Positions 1 to 5,417 of a stretch of DNA of 5,537 bases are shown piece by piece (positions within the stretch are counted from its first letter, which is position 1; the number at the start of each line of letters is the position of its first letter). Source of the DNA: Bacteroidota bacterium (lineage in GTDB: Bacteria > Bacteroidota > Bacteroidia > B-17B0 > Aurantibacillaceae). The stretch spans positions 1 through 5,537 of the forward strand of contig SYEI01000249.1 in the NCBI GenBank assembly GCA_005800865.1, read 5' to 3'. A program made the position numbers and the translations under genes. The notes beneath the pieces were generated by a model, which worked only from the letters and a program-made list of their open reading frames with translations, was not told where the DNA came from and searched no databases.

Positions 1-1
1 A

Positions 2-1006
2 ACAGGTTCTGGTAAGACAGCGAGTTTTGTGTTACCTATTTTACAAATGTTTCAAGATGGTGTGAGTTCTAAAAACCGTCACGTGAGAGCATTGGTATTA
101 GTACCAACGAGAGAGTTAGCGATACAAGTCAGTGAAGTCGTAAAATTATTAAGTGCCAATTTACCTAACAAAGTAAAGAGCATGGCCGTATATGGCGGCG
201 TATCTATTAACCCTCAAATGATTGAATTGCAAGGTGTAGAAATTTTAGTAGCAACTCCAGGTCGTTTACTAGATTTAATTTCTAACAGAGCAGTGTCTTT
301 ATCGGCTATTAAAATTTTGGTGTTGGATGAAGCGGATAAAATGTTGAATCTCGGATTTAAAGAAGAGATGAGCAAAATATTTGGCTTGCTTCCTAAAAAC
401 CGACAAAACCTTTTATTCTCGGCCACACTAAGTGATGATTTAAATAACATCAATCGTAATTTATTACGCAACCCAGTTGTTGTTAAAGTTGAAGAAGAAG
501 TCAAAAATTTAGATTTAATAAAGCAGTTCGCCTATTTAATTGCTGAAGAAAAAAAAGGTCCTTTATTACGTTATATTATTAAATCACAAAAAATAAAACA
601 AGTATTGGTATTTGCTTCATCTGTTCACAGAGCGGATGCTATTGCTTTAAAATTAAGTCAGAATGGTGTTGATGCTTTTGCAATACACAGTAAAAAAAGT
701 CAAGAAGCCAGAAACGAAGCCTTAAACTTTTTTAAAGAGGGCAAAGTAAAAGTATTAGTAGCTACCGATTTAATGGCGCGTGGTATCGACATTAAGTTTT
801 TACCTTATGTGATTAATTATGAATTACCTCGTTCGCCTAAAGATTACATTCACCGTATTGGTAGAACTGGTCGTGCCGAAGCATCTGGAGAAGCTATTTC
901 TTTAATTTCTCCTGAAGAAGAACATCACTTTAAAGTGATTCAGAAAAAGATGGGAAAACACGTGACACAAATTAACGGCAACGAAATTAATTTAAAAGGC
1001 TTTTAG
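2..1006 (+). CDS. DEAD-box ATP-dependent RNA helicase, RhlE-like, 5' truncated
   Basis: This is an ATP-dependent RNA-unwinding enzyme of helicase superfamily 2, presumably cytoplasmic and acting in ribosome assembly or RNA turnover. The window opens inside motif I (TGSGKT, visible residues 1-6), so the Q motif and true start lie off the left edge. The 334 visible residues carry the family motifs in order: PTRELA (Ia, 35-40), GG and TPGR (Ib), DEAD (II, 109-112), SAT (III, 140-142), VLVFASS (IV, near 201-207), TDLMARGID (V, 255-263) and HRIGRTGR (VI, 284-291). Both RecA-like domains are therefore intact as far as visible. The protein stops about 40 residues after motif VI, so the long basic tail of many RhlE/DeaD proteins is absent and this is a minimal core helicase. 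A LOG-family gene follows after 11 nt and is probably cotranscribed. The RhlE-like assignment is by general resemblance; CshA- or SrmB-like cannot be excluded. Confidence 0.96.
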   Translation, partial: TGSGKTASFVLPILQMFQDGVSSKNRHVRALVLVPTRELAIQVSEVVKLLSANLPNKVKSMAVYGGVSINPQMIELQGVEILVATPGRLLDLISNRAVSLSAIKILVLDEADKMLNLGFKEEMSKIFGLLPKNRQNLLFSATLSDDLNNINRNLLRNPVVVKVEEEVKNLDLIKQFAYLIAEEKKGPLLRYIIKSQKIKQVLVFASSVHRADAIALKLSQNGVDAFAIHSKKSQEARNEALNFFKEGKVKVLVATDLMARGIDIKFLPYVINYELPRSPKDYIHRIGRTGRAEASGEAISLISPEEEHHFKVIQKKMGKHVTQINGNEINLKGF

Positions 1007-1017
1007 TTTTTTACTGT

Positions 1018-1755
1018 ATGAATAAAGACATACATCCTGAAGAAAAACAATTCTTAGATGGCCCGCGCTCACGTTGGTCTGAGCTAAAATATGCCTTTAG
1101 CGTATTCCATCAATTAATTGTGGGACTTCGTAAATTGCATTTTATTGGTCCATGCGTAACGGTGTTTGGTTCAGCAAGATTTAAAGAAGATCATGCCTAT
1201 TACAAATTAACTCGAGAAGTGTCTTCTAAAATTGCTGATTTAGGTTTCGCTATTATGACCGGTGGTGGCCCTGGCATCATGGAAGCAGCCAACAGAGGTG
1301 CTAAAGATGTTGACGGACTTTCTATAGGTTGTAATATTGTGTTACCAAAAGAACAATTTCATAATGTCTACTTAGATACTTTTGTAACCCTCGACTATTT
1401 TTTTGTAAGAAAAGAATTGCTTCGTAAATATTCATTTGCCTTTGTTGTGATGCCTGGTGGTTTTGGAACCTTAGATGAATTTTTTGAAGCTTTAACTTTA
1501 GTGCAAACTCATAAAACTGAAAAGTTTCCTATTGTGATTATGGGTGTTGATTTTCATAAAAGTTTAATCGCTCATATTTTAAAAATGGCTCAAGAGCAAA
1601 CGATTAATCAAGAGGATTTACAATTGATTTTGTTTACCGATTCGGTTGATGAAGCGGTTGATCATATTCAAAAATTTTCGATTGATGCATTTAGCTTAAA
1701 ATTAAAACGAGCTAAAAAAGCCATGTGGATTTTGGGAGAAACACCTTTAAAATAA
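1018..1755 (+). CDS. LOG/TIGR00730-family nucleotide phosphoribohydrolase (Rossmann fold)
   Basis: This 245-residue soluble protein belongs to the LOG family, once misannotated as lysine decarboxylase. Characterised members hydrolyse the N-glycosidic bond of cytokinin riboside 5'-monophosphates, or AMP, to free base and ribose 5-phosphate; the bacterial role is often unclear. Visible motifs are GSAR (51-54), TGGGPGIMEAANRGA (81-95, nucleotide-binding loop), RK (131-132) and PGGFGTLDE (146-154). Arg131 and Glu154 are the expected catalytic pair. Their 23-residue spacing matches characterised LOG proteins as I recall them. About 45 residues precede the Rossmann core, longer than the short plant-type LOGs, and a basic C-terminal tail follows. 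The ATG is taken because it is the first start after the helicase stop and the core follows in proper register; no Shine-Dalgarno sequence is visible. The stop lies one base from the stop of the convergent heme lipoprotein gene. Family membership is secure; the substrate is not. Confidence 0.93.
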   Translation: MNKDIHPEEKQFLDGPRSRWSELKYAFSVFHQLIVGLRKLHFIGPCVTVFGSARFKEDHAYYKLTREVSSKIADLGFAIMTGGGPGIMEAANRGAKDVDGLSIGCNIVLPKEQFHNVYLDTFVTLDYFFVRKELLRKYSFAFVVMPGGFGTLDEFFEALTLVQTHKTEKFPIVIMGVDFHKSLIAHILKMAQEQTINQEDLQLILFTDSVDEAVDHIQKFSIDAFSLKLKRAKKAMWILGETPLK

Positions 1756-1756
1756 A

Positions 1757-2092
1757 TTAATTATTCGGTTTTCCAGCATCTATCCAACATACGATACTGT
1801 TTTTTTGAGCTTCAGATAAAGATGTGCCCTTTGGCATAGAGCCGCTTACTATGCTAGAACGAATTGAACTTGAAGAAGAACTGATTTGAGCATACGTACT
1901 GTACTCACTATGACAACTAACACAAGCGCTCTGAATTAAAGGCCTCACAGTAACAGAAAAAGAAGGGGTACTTGAAGTACAGGAAGGCGTATAAGCTGCT
2001 TGAGCCTCTTCTTTATTTTTCTTTTTACAAGAAATAAACATAGCGAAGAACAACACTACTACTGCAAATAAGCTTATTATATTTTTCATCAT
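1757..2092 (-). CDS. Small c-type heme (cytochrome c-like) lipoprotein
   Basis: This 111-residue exported lipoprotein has one c-type heme site. Residues 3-21 form a hydrophobic signal, and FISC (19-22) acts as a lipobox with Cys22 as the acylated residue, followed by a lysine-rich linker. The heme motif is CVSCH (57-61), with His61 as proximal ligand; Met86 in SMPKG is a plausible distal ligand. The preceding VRPLIQSAC and the C-terminal CWIDAGKPNN resemble a recurring Bacteroidota cytochrome c-like lipoprotein type. Cys38 and Cys102 are extra cysteines that could form a disulfide. Two adjacent ATG codons (2092 and 2089) could serve as start; the outer one is used. The pirin gene ends 47 nt upstream on the same strand with no hairpin seen between, so the two are probably cotranscribed. 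A role in envelope electron transfer is inference; loss of heme and a structural role is possible. Its stop is one base from that of the convergent LOG gene. Confidence 0.85.
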   Translation of the reverse strand: MMKNIISLFAVVVLFFAMFISCKKKNKEEAQAAYTPSCTSSTPSFSVTVRPLIQSACVSCHSEYSTYAQISSSSSSIRSSIVSGSMPKGTSLSEAQKNSIVCWIDAGKPNN

Positions 2093-2139
2093 TTATATTT
2101 TTAACCGCCATTAATTAAGTGCAAGCCCGTGAGTTTACA

Positions 2140-3285
2140 TTAAGAATTCTTTTCTTCTAATTTACCATCGGCATATTTTGCAAAACGACTTTTGTTTCTA
2201 TCATGCACTTGATCGTAGCGTTTCCAAGGCCAACCACCAAATTGTGTTTTATGGTAATCTTCAAAAGCCTCGTTAATTTCTTGCTTTGTGTTCATCACAA
2301 ACGGACCATATTGCATCACTGGTTCACCAATAGGTTTACCTTGTAGCATTAAAATACTGGTTTGTTCACCCGCTTTAATTTCCACATCCACATCTGCTTT
2401 TAATTCAATAGCGTGGTAGTGAGAAATAACAGTGCCGGCCACCGTAATATCTTTTCCTTCATAAAAATAAATAGTACGGTTAATACCAGCCGATGCTTTA
2501 GGAATAGTGAAGCTTGCCCCTGCTTCCATTTTTATATTCCACACTGCCACTTCATGCGATGCATCTGCTGCCCACGAATCGGGAGGTGGCGTTGGCGCTT
2601 GCGATTTATCCAATGTTCCTGCAATGACTTCAACAATTGTTTTTTTATTAGCCACATCTGTGTGAATGTGATTAGGAATAGATTCTCGCCAAAACATTTT
2701 AAAATGAGGTTCTACCATTTTATGTTTCTTTGGTAAGTTCAACCAAATTTGAAATAGCTCCATTGTATTTTCTTTATCCGCATGAATTAACGGAAACATT
2801 TCAGAATGTTGCACGCCCTTACCTGCTGTCATCCACTGCACGTCGCCATTACCATAACGCCCTGCTGCTCCCATCGAATCGGCATGATCCACAATTCCTT
2901 TTCTCACTACCGTAATCGTTTCGAAACCACGATGCGGATGCCCAGGAAATCCTGGGACGGATTTACCATGATACATTCTAAAACCATCTTTAATAATAAA
3001 ATCATCCCCCATGTGGCGACCATTTAGATATTTAGCATCTGGAGCCATTAGCTCGTTTCCATTGGGGAAATTGTCTTCGTGGTGTACGCAAAATAAAAAG
3101 GGATCAGCGGTTTCCCATTGAAAACCAAGAGGTTTAGTTGATAATATAGGATTCATAACGGAGTTATTAGATTGAAAAGCTTTTTTAAATGATTCGGAAA
3201 ATGATACAGATGGCGCTGCCATAGCTGTGGCTAAAGCAAATAACGAACGACTTAAAAAATTGCGGCGAGGGATTTCGTTACTCAT
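2140..3285 (-). CDS. Pirin-family cupin with twin-arginine (Tat) signal
   Basis: This is a 381-residue bicupin of the pirin family, iron-binding proteins some of which have quercetin 2,3-dioxygenase activity. The N-terminal cupin has GHPHRGFETITVV (115-127) and GDVQWMTAGKGVQHSEMF (147-164). By comparison with human pirin the metal ligands are His116, His118, His160 and Glu162, all present. The C-terminal pirin domain shows QGKPIGEPVMQYGPFVMNT (315-333) and an FEDY...FGGWPW ending (341-354). The N-terminus reads PRRNFLSRSLFALATAMAAP, a twin-arginine signal (Arg7, Arg8), so the protein should be folded and metallated before export to the periplasm, unlike the usual cytoplasmic or nuclear pirins. 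The cleavage site is unclear. The signal and about 45 further residues before the cupin explain why it is longer than the roughly 290 residues of human pirin. A promoter-like TAAATTTG lies about 47 nt upstream. It is followed by the heme lipoprotein gene. The substrate is unknown. Confidence 0.93.
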   Translation of the reverse strand: MSNEIPRRNFLSRSLFALATAMAAPSVSFSESFKKAFQSNNSVMNPILSTKPLGFQWETADPFLFCVHHEDNFPNGNELMAPDAKYLNGRHMGDDFIIKDGFRMYHGKSVPGFPGHPHRGFETITVVRKGIVDHADSMGAAGRYGNGDVQWMTAGKGVQHSEMFPLIHADKENTMELFQIWLNLPKKHKMVEPHFKMFWRESIPNHIHTDVANKKTIVEVIAGTLDKSQAPTPPPDSWAADASHEVAVWNIKMEAGASFTIPKASAGINRTIYFYEGKDITVAGTVISHYHAIELKADVDVEIKAGEQTSILMLQGKPIGEPVMQYGPFVMNTKQEINEAFEDYHKTQFGGWPWKRYDQVHDRNKSRFAKYADGKLEEKNS

Positions 3286-3326
3286 GGTTTATTTGTTTTA
3301 AGTAAAACAGATGCAGTTAATTTTTG

Positions 3327-3363
3327 TTTATCAAATTTAAGGAAAGTCAAGCTAAATAAAAAA
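3327..3363. repeat. Left copy of 37-nt direct repeat (20 nt perfect)
   Basis: Positions 3327-3346 read TTTATCAAATTTAAGGAAAG and are identical to 5354-5373. The match continues through 3363 with five mismatches, all at 3347-3353, and a shared AAATAAAAAA at the end. The offset is exactly 2027 nt. The repeat contains the minus-strand pirin -7 box. The two copies bracket the three-gene cassette. Confidence 0.8.
3332..3339 (-). promoter_or_regulatory. Putative -7 box of the pirin promoter
   Basis: Read on the minus strand this is TAAATTTG, a full match to the Bacteroidota -7 consensus TAnnTTTG. It points toward the pirin start at 3285 and predicts a leader of roughly 40 nt. No TTG lies at the usual 17-23 nt upstream; only a T-run (minus strand of about 3358-3366) sits there, so the -33 part is weak. 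A TTG at about 8 nt upstream is too close to serve. The box lies inside the 20-nt repeat found again at 5354-5373. Confidence 0.5.
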
Positions 3364-3490
3364 ATAATATATTTAATGTCAGTTCAAGTTTAGTGAGAAT
3401 CGAAACGTCATCGAGATAATTATTAACCAACAAATGTTTTCGACAAATCCCAATAGCTAATAGAACGAACTAACAATTTCTAAACCAATT

Positions 3491-3502
3491 AACAAATTTG
3501 TT
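3491..3502. repeat. 12-bp perfect palindrome over the -33 element
   Basis: AACAAATTTGTT is its own reverse complement and covers the proposed -33 TTTG of the cassette promoter. This placement would suit an operator for a dimeric regulator, but AT-rich palindromes of this length can occur by chance and no regulator gene is in the window. Confidence 0.3.
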
Positions 3503-3527
3503 TAAATAGGGATAATTATTAAATTTG
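3497..3527 (+). promoter_or_regulatory. Putative promoter of the three-gene cassette
   Basis: TTTG at 3497-3500, a 19-nt spacer and TAAATTTG at 3520-3527 together match the Bacteroidota sigma-A promoter (TTG or TTTG, N17-23, TAnnTTTG). The start codon of the first cassette gene is at 3541, so the predicted leader is only about 10 nt and leaves little room for a ribosome site. The -7 box sits in a 14-nt TTAAATTTGATAAA stretch (3519-3532) that is identical, on the opposite strand, to the core of the pirin promoter region. Confidence 0.6.
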
Positions 3528-3540
3528 ATAAAGAATTTTA

Positions 3541-4599
3541 ATGAAAAAATTATATATCGCACTTTGTATAATTTCTATAAACATTATACATGCACAAGAT
3601 TTAATAATTACTGACAAGCCTTGGCAAGTATCAGATACTTCCATGGCAATATCCAGTACGTTGCACGAAATTGACGCTGCCTCTGGATTCGCATACGGGG
3701 TCATAAGACTTAAAAACATCTCATTTTGGGACATTGTTTTAAAACCGAAAAACATTTCCAATATATTTTTTTATCATAAAGATTATAATGGTAAAGCCTT
3801 GAGTACCCTCATTAATATTGGTGCCTATGCTCAAAATTGTTGGTTTGGAACTGTTAGCGCAAAACTAAAAATTGAATTATCAAAAGTGTCGAAAAACCAA
3901 GATTCACCAATTGAAATAACTGCCTATGCGGTTAATTATACAGCTGATGGAAGCGGACCAACTTACCTATTTTTTGATTTATTACCCGATATTAATGCCA
4001 ATTCCTCTTTTCCAGATGCTTTAAGATTTAGCGATTTATATCAATCAAATGCTTTAAAGCTAATTAGCTTTTGTAGCGAGGAAAAAGTAAAACAAATAAA
4101 AACACTGTTAACTCTAAAATTACTGAACATATCTGAAAACGAAGATGCTGAAGATGAAAAAACTTTATTAAAATACAACCTTAACATTAATAATCTTAAT
4201 GCAACCATTTTAGAGAAAAGATATCCTTCTGAATCAAAAAGACATAAGCAACATTATATATACCAGCATGTAAACAAGGTATATTGCGAAACCGTTTTTG
4301 ATGAAGAAGCATTAGACATTAAAAAACAAGAAGCTATCAATCAATTTAAAAAATTTAACCCAGCATGCGATATAAAACATATCAGCTCGATTAAAAAAGA
4401 GACTAAAATCGACCCAAATACTAAGGAGGTAAAAAGAATAAACTACGATTTTAATATTACCTACACAAAAAACGAAAAATGTTATTTCGGCTACATATAT
4501 CTTCATAAACTAAATAATGGCGGAGGGCTATTTAGCGAACTTATCTTCAGCAATTTAGAAGAACTCGGCGAAATGAATTGCGAACTACTTAAAAATTAA
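3541..4599 (+). CDS. Secreted protein of unknown function (352 aa)
   Basis: I do not recognise this protein. It begins with MKK and a hydrophobic stretch ending HAQ (17-19), a typical Bacteroidota Sec signal peptide with likely cleavage before Asp20. No lipobox is present, so a soluble periplasmic or secreted protein is expected. Residues 20-165 look beta-rich (VIRLKNISFW, IEITAYAVNY, TYLFFDLLPD). Residues 175-300 are charged and partly helical, with an acidic patch NEDAEDE (200-206). The last 50 residues again look like beta strands (FNITYTKNEKCYFGYIYL). The mature part has six cysteines (100, 178, 249, 276, 314, 347), enough for three disulfides if exported. The ATG is 13 nt after a good TAAATTTG box and directly precedes the signal peptide, which fixes the start. 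No Shine-Dalgarno site is visible. It is the first gene of a three-gene plus-strand unit, and its codon use is visibly more AT-rich than that of the pirin gene. No catalytic motif was seen. Confidence 0.85.
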   Translation: MKKLYIALCIISINIIHAQDLIITDKPWQVSDTSMAISSTLHEIDAASGFAYGVIRLKNISFWDIVLKPKNISNIFFYHKDYNGKALSTLINIGAYAQNCWFGTVSAKLKIELSKVSKNQDSPIEITAYAVNYTADGSGPTYLFFDLLPDINANSSFPDALRFSDLYQSNALKLISFCSEEKVKQIKTLLTLKLLNISENEDAEDEKTLLKYNLNINNLNATILEKRYPSESKRHKQHYIYQHVNKVYCETVFDEEALDIKKQEAINQFKKFNPACDIKHISSIKKETKIDPNTKEVKRINYDFNITYTKNEKCYFGYIYLHKLNNGGGLFSELIFSNLEELGEMNCELLKN

Positions 4600-4618
4600 T
4601 AAACTAAAAACATACTCT

Positions 4619-5092
4619 ATGAATTATAAAAATCTGCTTTTTGCCCTGCTTCTTTCTTTTTCATACAAATCATCTATTGGTCAGGCTAATGCACTACCGA
4701 ACGATTTTGTTTTTGATTATAAATACCATGGAGGGATGTATTATAAAATTGTAAAGCTACAGATTAAAGGGAATAAAGGATCTTATCACTATGATGAAAA
4801 AGGAGACACGATTAATAAAATAATCGGAAAAGAGATGGCAGCCGAAATTTTAAAATTGTATAATGCATTAAACACATCTGAAATTTTGTTGATTGAATCA
4901 CCGAAGTCGGATGCCAAAGCACCTGAAGTTATTTATGATAAAAGCTCAACGGAAATTCATTATTTAGCAAATGAAAAGGAAGTATTTTTAAATGATAATA
5001 TGACTTTAAACGAAACCAACAAGAAACGATACAATTTAGTAAACAATGCTATTTCAGATTTTATCAATTATTTAAATAGCAAACATAAATAA
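4619..5092 (+). CDS. Small secreted protein of unknown function (157 aa)
   Basis: This is a 157-residue protein with a Sec signal peptide: NYK, then a hydrophobic core LLFALLLSF (6-14), ending around SSIGQ (18-22), with probable cleavage after Gln22. There is no lipobox and no cysteine in the mature part, in contrast to the cysteine-rich protein encoded upstream. The segment LPNDFVFDYKYHGGMYY (26-42), followed by beta-like KIVKLQIKGNKGSYHY, recalls small secreted Bacteroidota hypothetical proteins that start with a 'DF...Y.GGM' block and end in a helix. That resemblance is from memory and gives no function. The C-terminal helix, roughly 134-155 (KKRYNLVNNAISDFINYLNS), follows an acidic and polar middle part. 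The gene starts 19 nt after the stop of the preceding gene and the next frame opens 8 nt after its stop, so one transcript is likely. The ATG is the only start placed before the signal peptide. Confidence 0.85.
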   Translation: MNYKNLLFALLLSFSYKSSIGQANALPNDFVFDYKYHGGMYYKIVKLQIKGNKGSYHYDEKGDTINKIIGKEMAAEILKLYNALNTSEILLIESPKSDAKAPEVIYDKSSTEIHYLANEKEVFLNDNMTLNETNKKRYNLVNNAISDFINYLNSKHK

Positions 5093-5100
5093 ACTTTATT

Positions 5101-5352
5101 TTGCTAGTATTTAAAGTCATATTAAAAGAGATAGAATCGGAACCATATAGTTGGATATTATATAGCCATCATACCGACTATGTGCTTGAGGTTTTTTGTG
5201 GCTCAGTGGCTATCTACGAAGTCCCTATATTATTAAACAATGCCGAAAAACTAGATTACCAAAACAACGGCAGAAGCTGTATTGAAAAACTAAGCCAAAA
5301 AGTATCCAATAGTATTGAATATCAAAATTCTAGAAAAATAGAATTAATTTAA
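5101..5352 (+). CDS. Small cytosolic protein of unknown function, TTG start (83 aa)
   Basis: This open frame begins with TTG, 8 nt after the preceding stop, and encodes 83 residues without a signal peptide. The frame has no ATG at all; upstream it is closed by TAA at 5086-5088, so TTG at 5101 is the best start, with ATT just before it as an unlikely alternative. The composition looks like a genuine protein rather than noise: a beta-like start (FKVILKEIESEPYSWILYS), then YVLEVFCGSVAIYEVPILL, then an amphipathic region NAEKLDYQNNGRSCIEKLSQKV, then a polar end. It gives the impression of one of the small alpha/beta hypothetical proteins frequent in Flavobacteria, some near polymorphic-toxin loci, but I cannot name a family and no toxin is present here. 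It may be a real gene with a rare start, or a remnant whose ATG was lost. Confidence 0.55.
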   Translation: MLVFKVILKEIESEPYSWILYSHHTDYVLEVFCGSVAIYEVPILLNNAEKLDYQNNGRSCIEKLSQKVSNSIEYQNSRKIELI

Positions 5353-5353
5353 A

Positions 5354-5390
5354 TTTATCAAATTTAAGGAAAGAATAGTGAAATAAAAAA
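5354..5390. repeat. Right copy of 37-nt direct repeat (20 nt perfect)
   Basis: Positions 5354-5373 are identical to 3327-3346, and 5374-5390 match 3347-3363 except at five positions. This copy begins two bases after the stop of the last cassette gene. Its AAATAAAAAA end is the U-tract of the minus-strand terminator, so the repeat spans from a terminator tail to a promoter -7 box. On the minus strand the copied TAAATTTG (5359-5366) faces back into the 83-residue frame. Confidence 0.8.
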
Positions 5391-5411
5391 GCTGTCCTTA
5401 TGAGACAGCTT
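5381..5411 (-). terminator. Factor-independent terminator of the rhodanese-like gene
   Basis: On the minus strand an 8-bp stem, AAGCTGTC paired with GACAGCTT (5404-5411 with 5389-5396), encloses a 7-nt loop and is followed by a U-rich tail (GCTTTTTTATTT in total). It starts 6 nt after the stop of the minus-strand gene at the right edge, as expected for its terminator. On the plus strand the stem is followed by the weaker CCTTTCTTATTCT, so it might also stop the cassette transcript, with lower efficiency. Confidence 0.85.
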
Positions 5412-5417
5412 CCTTTC

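Larger units (their letters stand above)
3286..3540. promoter_or_regulatory. AT-rich divergent intergenic region, pirin / cassette
   Basis: This 255-nt region lies between the divergent starts of the pirin gene and the first cassette gene. Besides the two promoter-like sequences, the left direct repeat and the palindrome, it holds a 12-nt direct repeat GATAATTATTAA at 3415-3426 and 3511-3522, the second copy running into the cassette -7 box. I see no RNA gene, no convincing hairpin terminator and no credible short coding frame here; 3364-3490 is otherwise featureless. Confidence 0.6.
3347..5373. other. Possible inserted AT-rich segment bounded by direct repeats
   Basis: This is one 2027-nt period of the direct repeat; 3327-5353 is the equivalent other frame. 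It holds the cassette promoter and three plus-strand genes of unknown function. It looks more AT-rich than its neighbours: I count 13 G+C in 60 bases at 4141-4200, against 21 in 60 at 1081-1140 and 29 in 60 at 2581-2640. Removing it joins the rhodanese-like terminator directly to the pirin promoter. There is no transposase, integrase or terminal inverted repeat, so how it arrived is unknown. An old tandem duplication of a promoter segment, or convergence on a common promoter sequence, is an alternative. Confidence 0.35.

Noticed and set aside
29..31. GTG at 29 as the start of the helicase gene.
   Set aside because: The same frame upstream reads TGSGKT, the Walker A motif, so the gene enters from outside the window and the GTG is an internal valine codon.
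214..504. Minus-strand open frame within the helicase gene.
   Set aside because: It is antisense to the conserved DEAD and SAT motif region and its translation shows no protein-like domain pattern.
1785..1815. Possible plus-strand terminator with a T-run at 1800-1806 after the LOG gene.
   Set aside because: The bases before the T-run form at best a 4-bp stem, and the segment is coding sequence of the heme lipoprotein on the other strand.
2413..3027. Three plus-strand open frames over the pirin gene (2413-2736, 2730-2915, 2806-3027).
   Set aside because: They lie antisense to a well-conserved pirin, their translations are rich in Cys, His and Arg without domains, and they overlap each other in different frames.
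3519..3761. Minus-strand open frame over the start of the 352-residue protein gene.
   Set aside because: It overlaps the signal-peptide-coding region and the plus-strand promoter, and resembles no protein.
4423..4430. AAGGAGGT, a strong Shine-Dalgarno-like sequence inside the first cassette gene.
   Set aside because: No ATG, GTG or TTG follows at a suitable distance, and genes here do not use such sites; it is a chance Lys-Glu-Val codon run.
4312..4506. Minus-strand open frame within the 352-residue protein gene.
   Set aside because: Its Phe-rich translation is the usual shadow of Lys/Glu-rich AT-rich coding sequence on the other strand.
5101..5352. The 83-residue frame as an immunity protein or antitoxin.
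   Set aside because: Size and general look would allow it, but neither neighbouring protein has a toxin domain and no family motif could be named.
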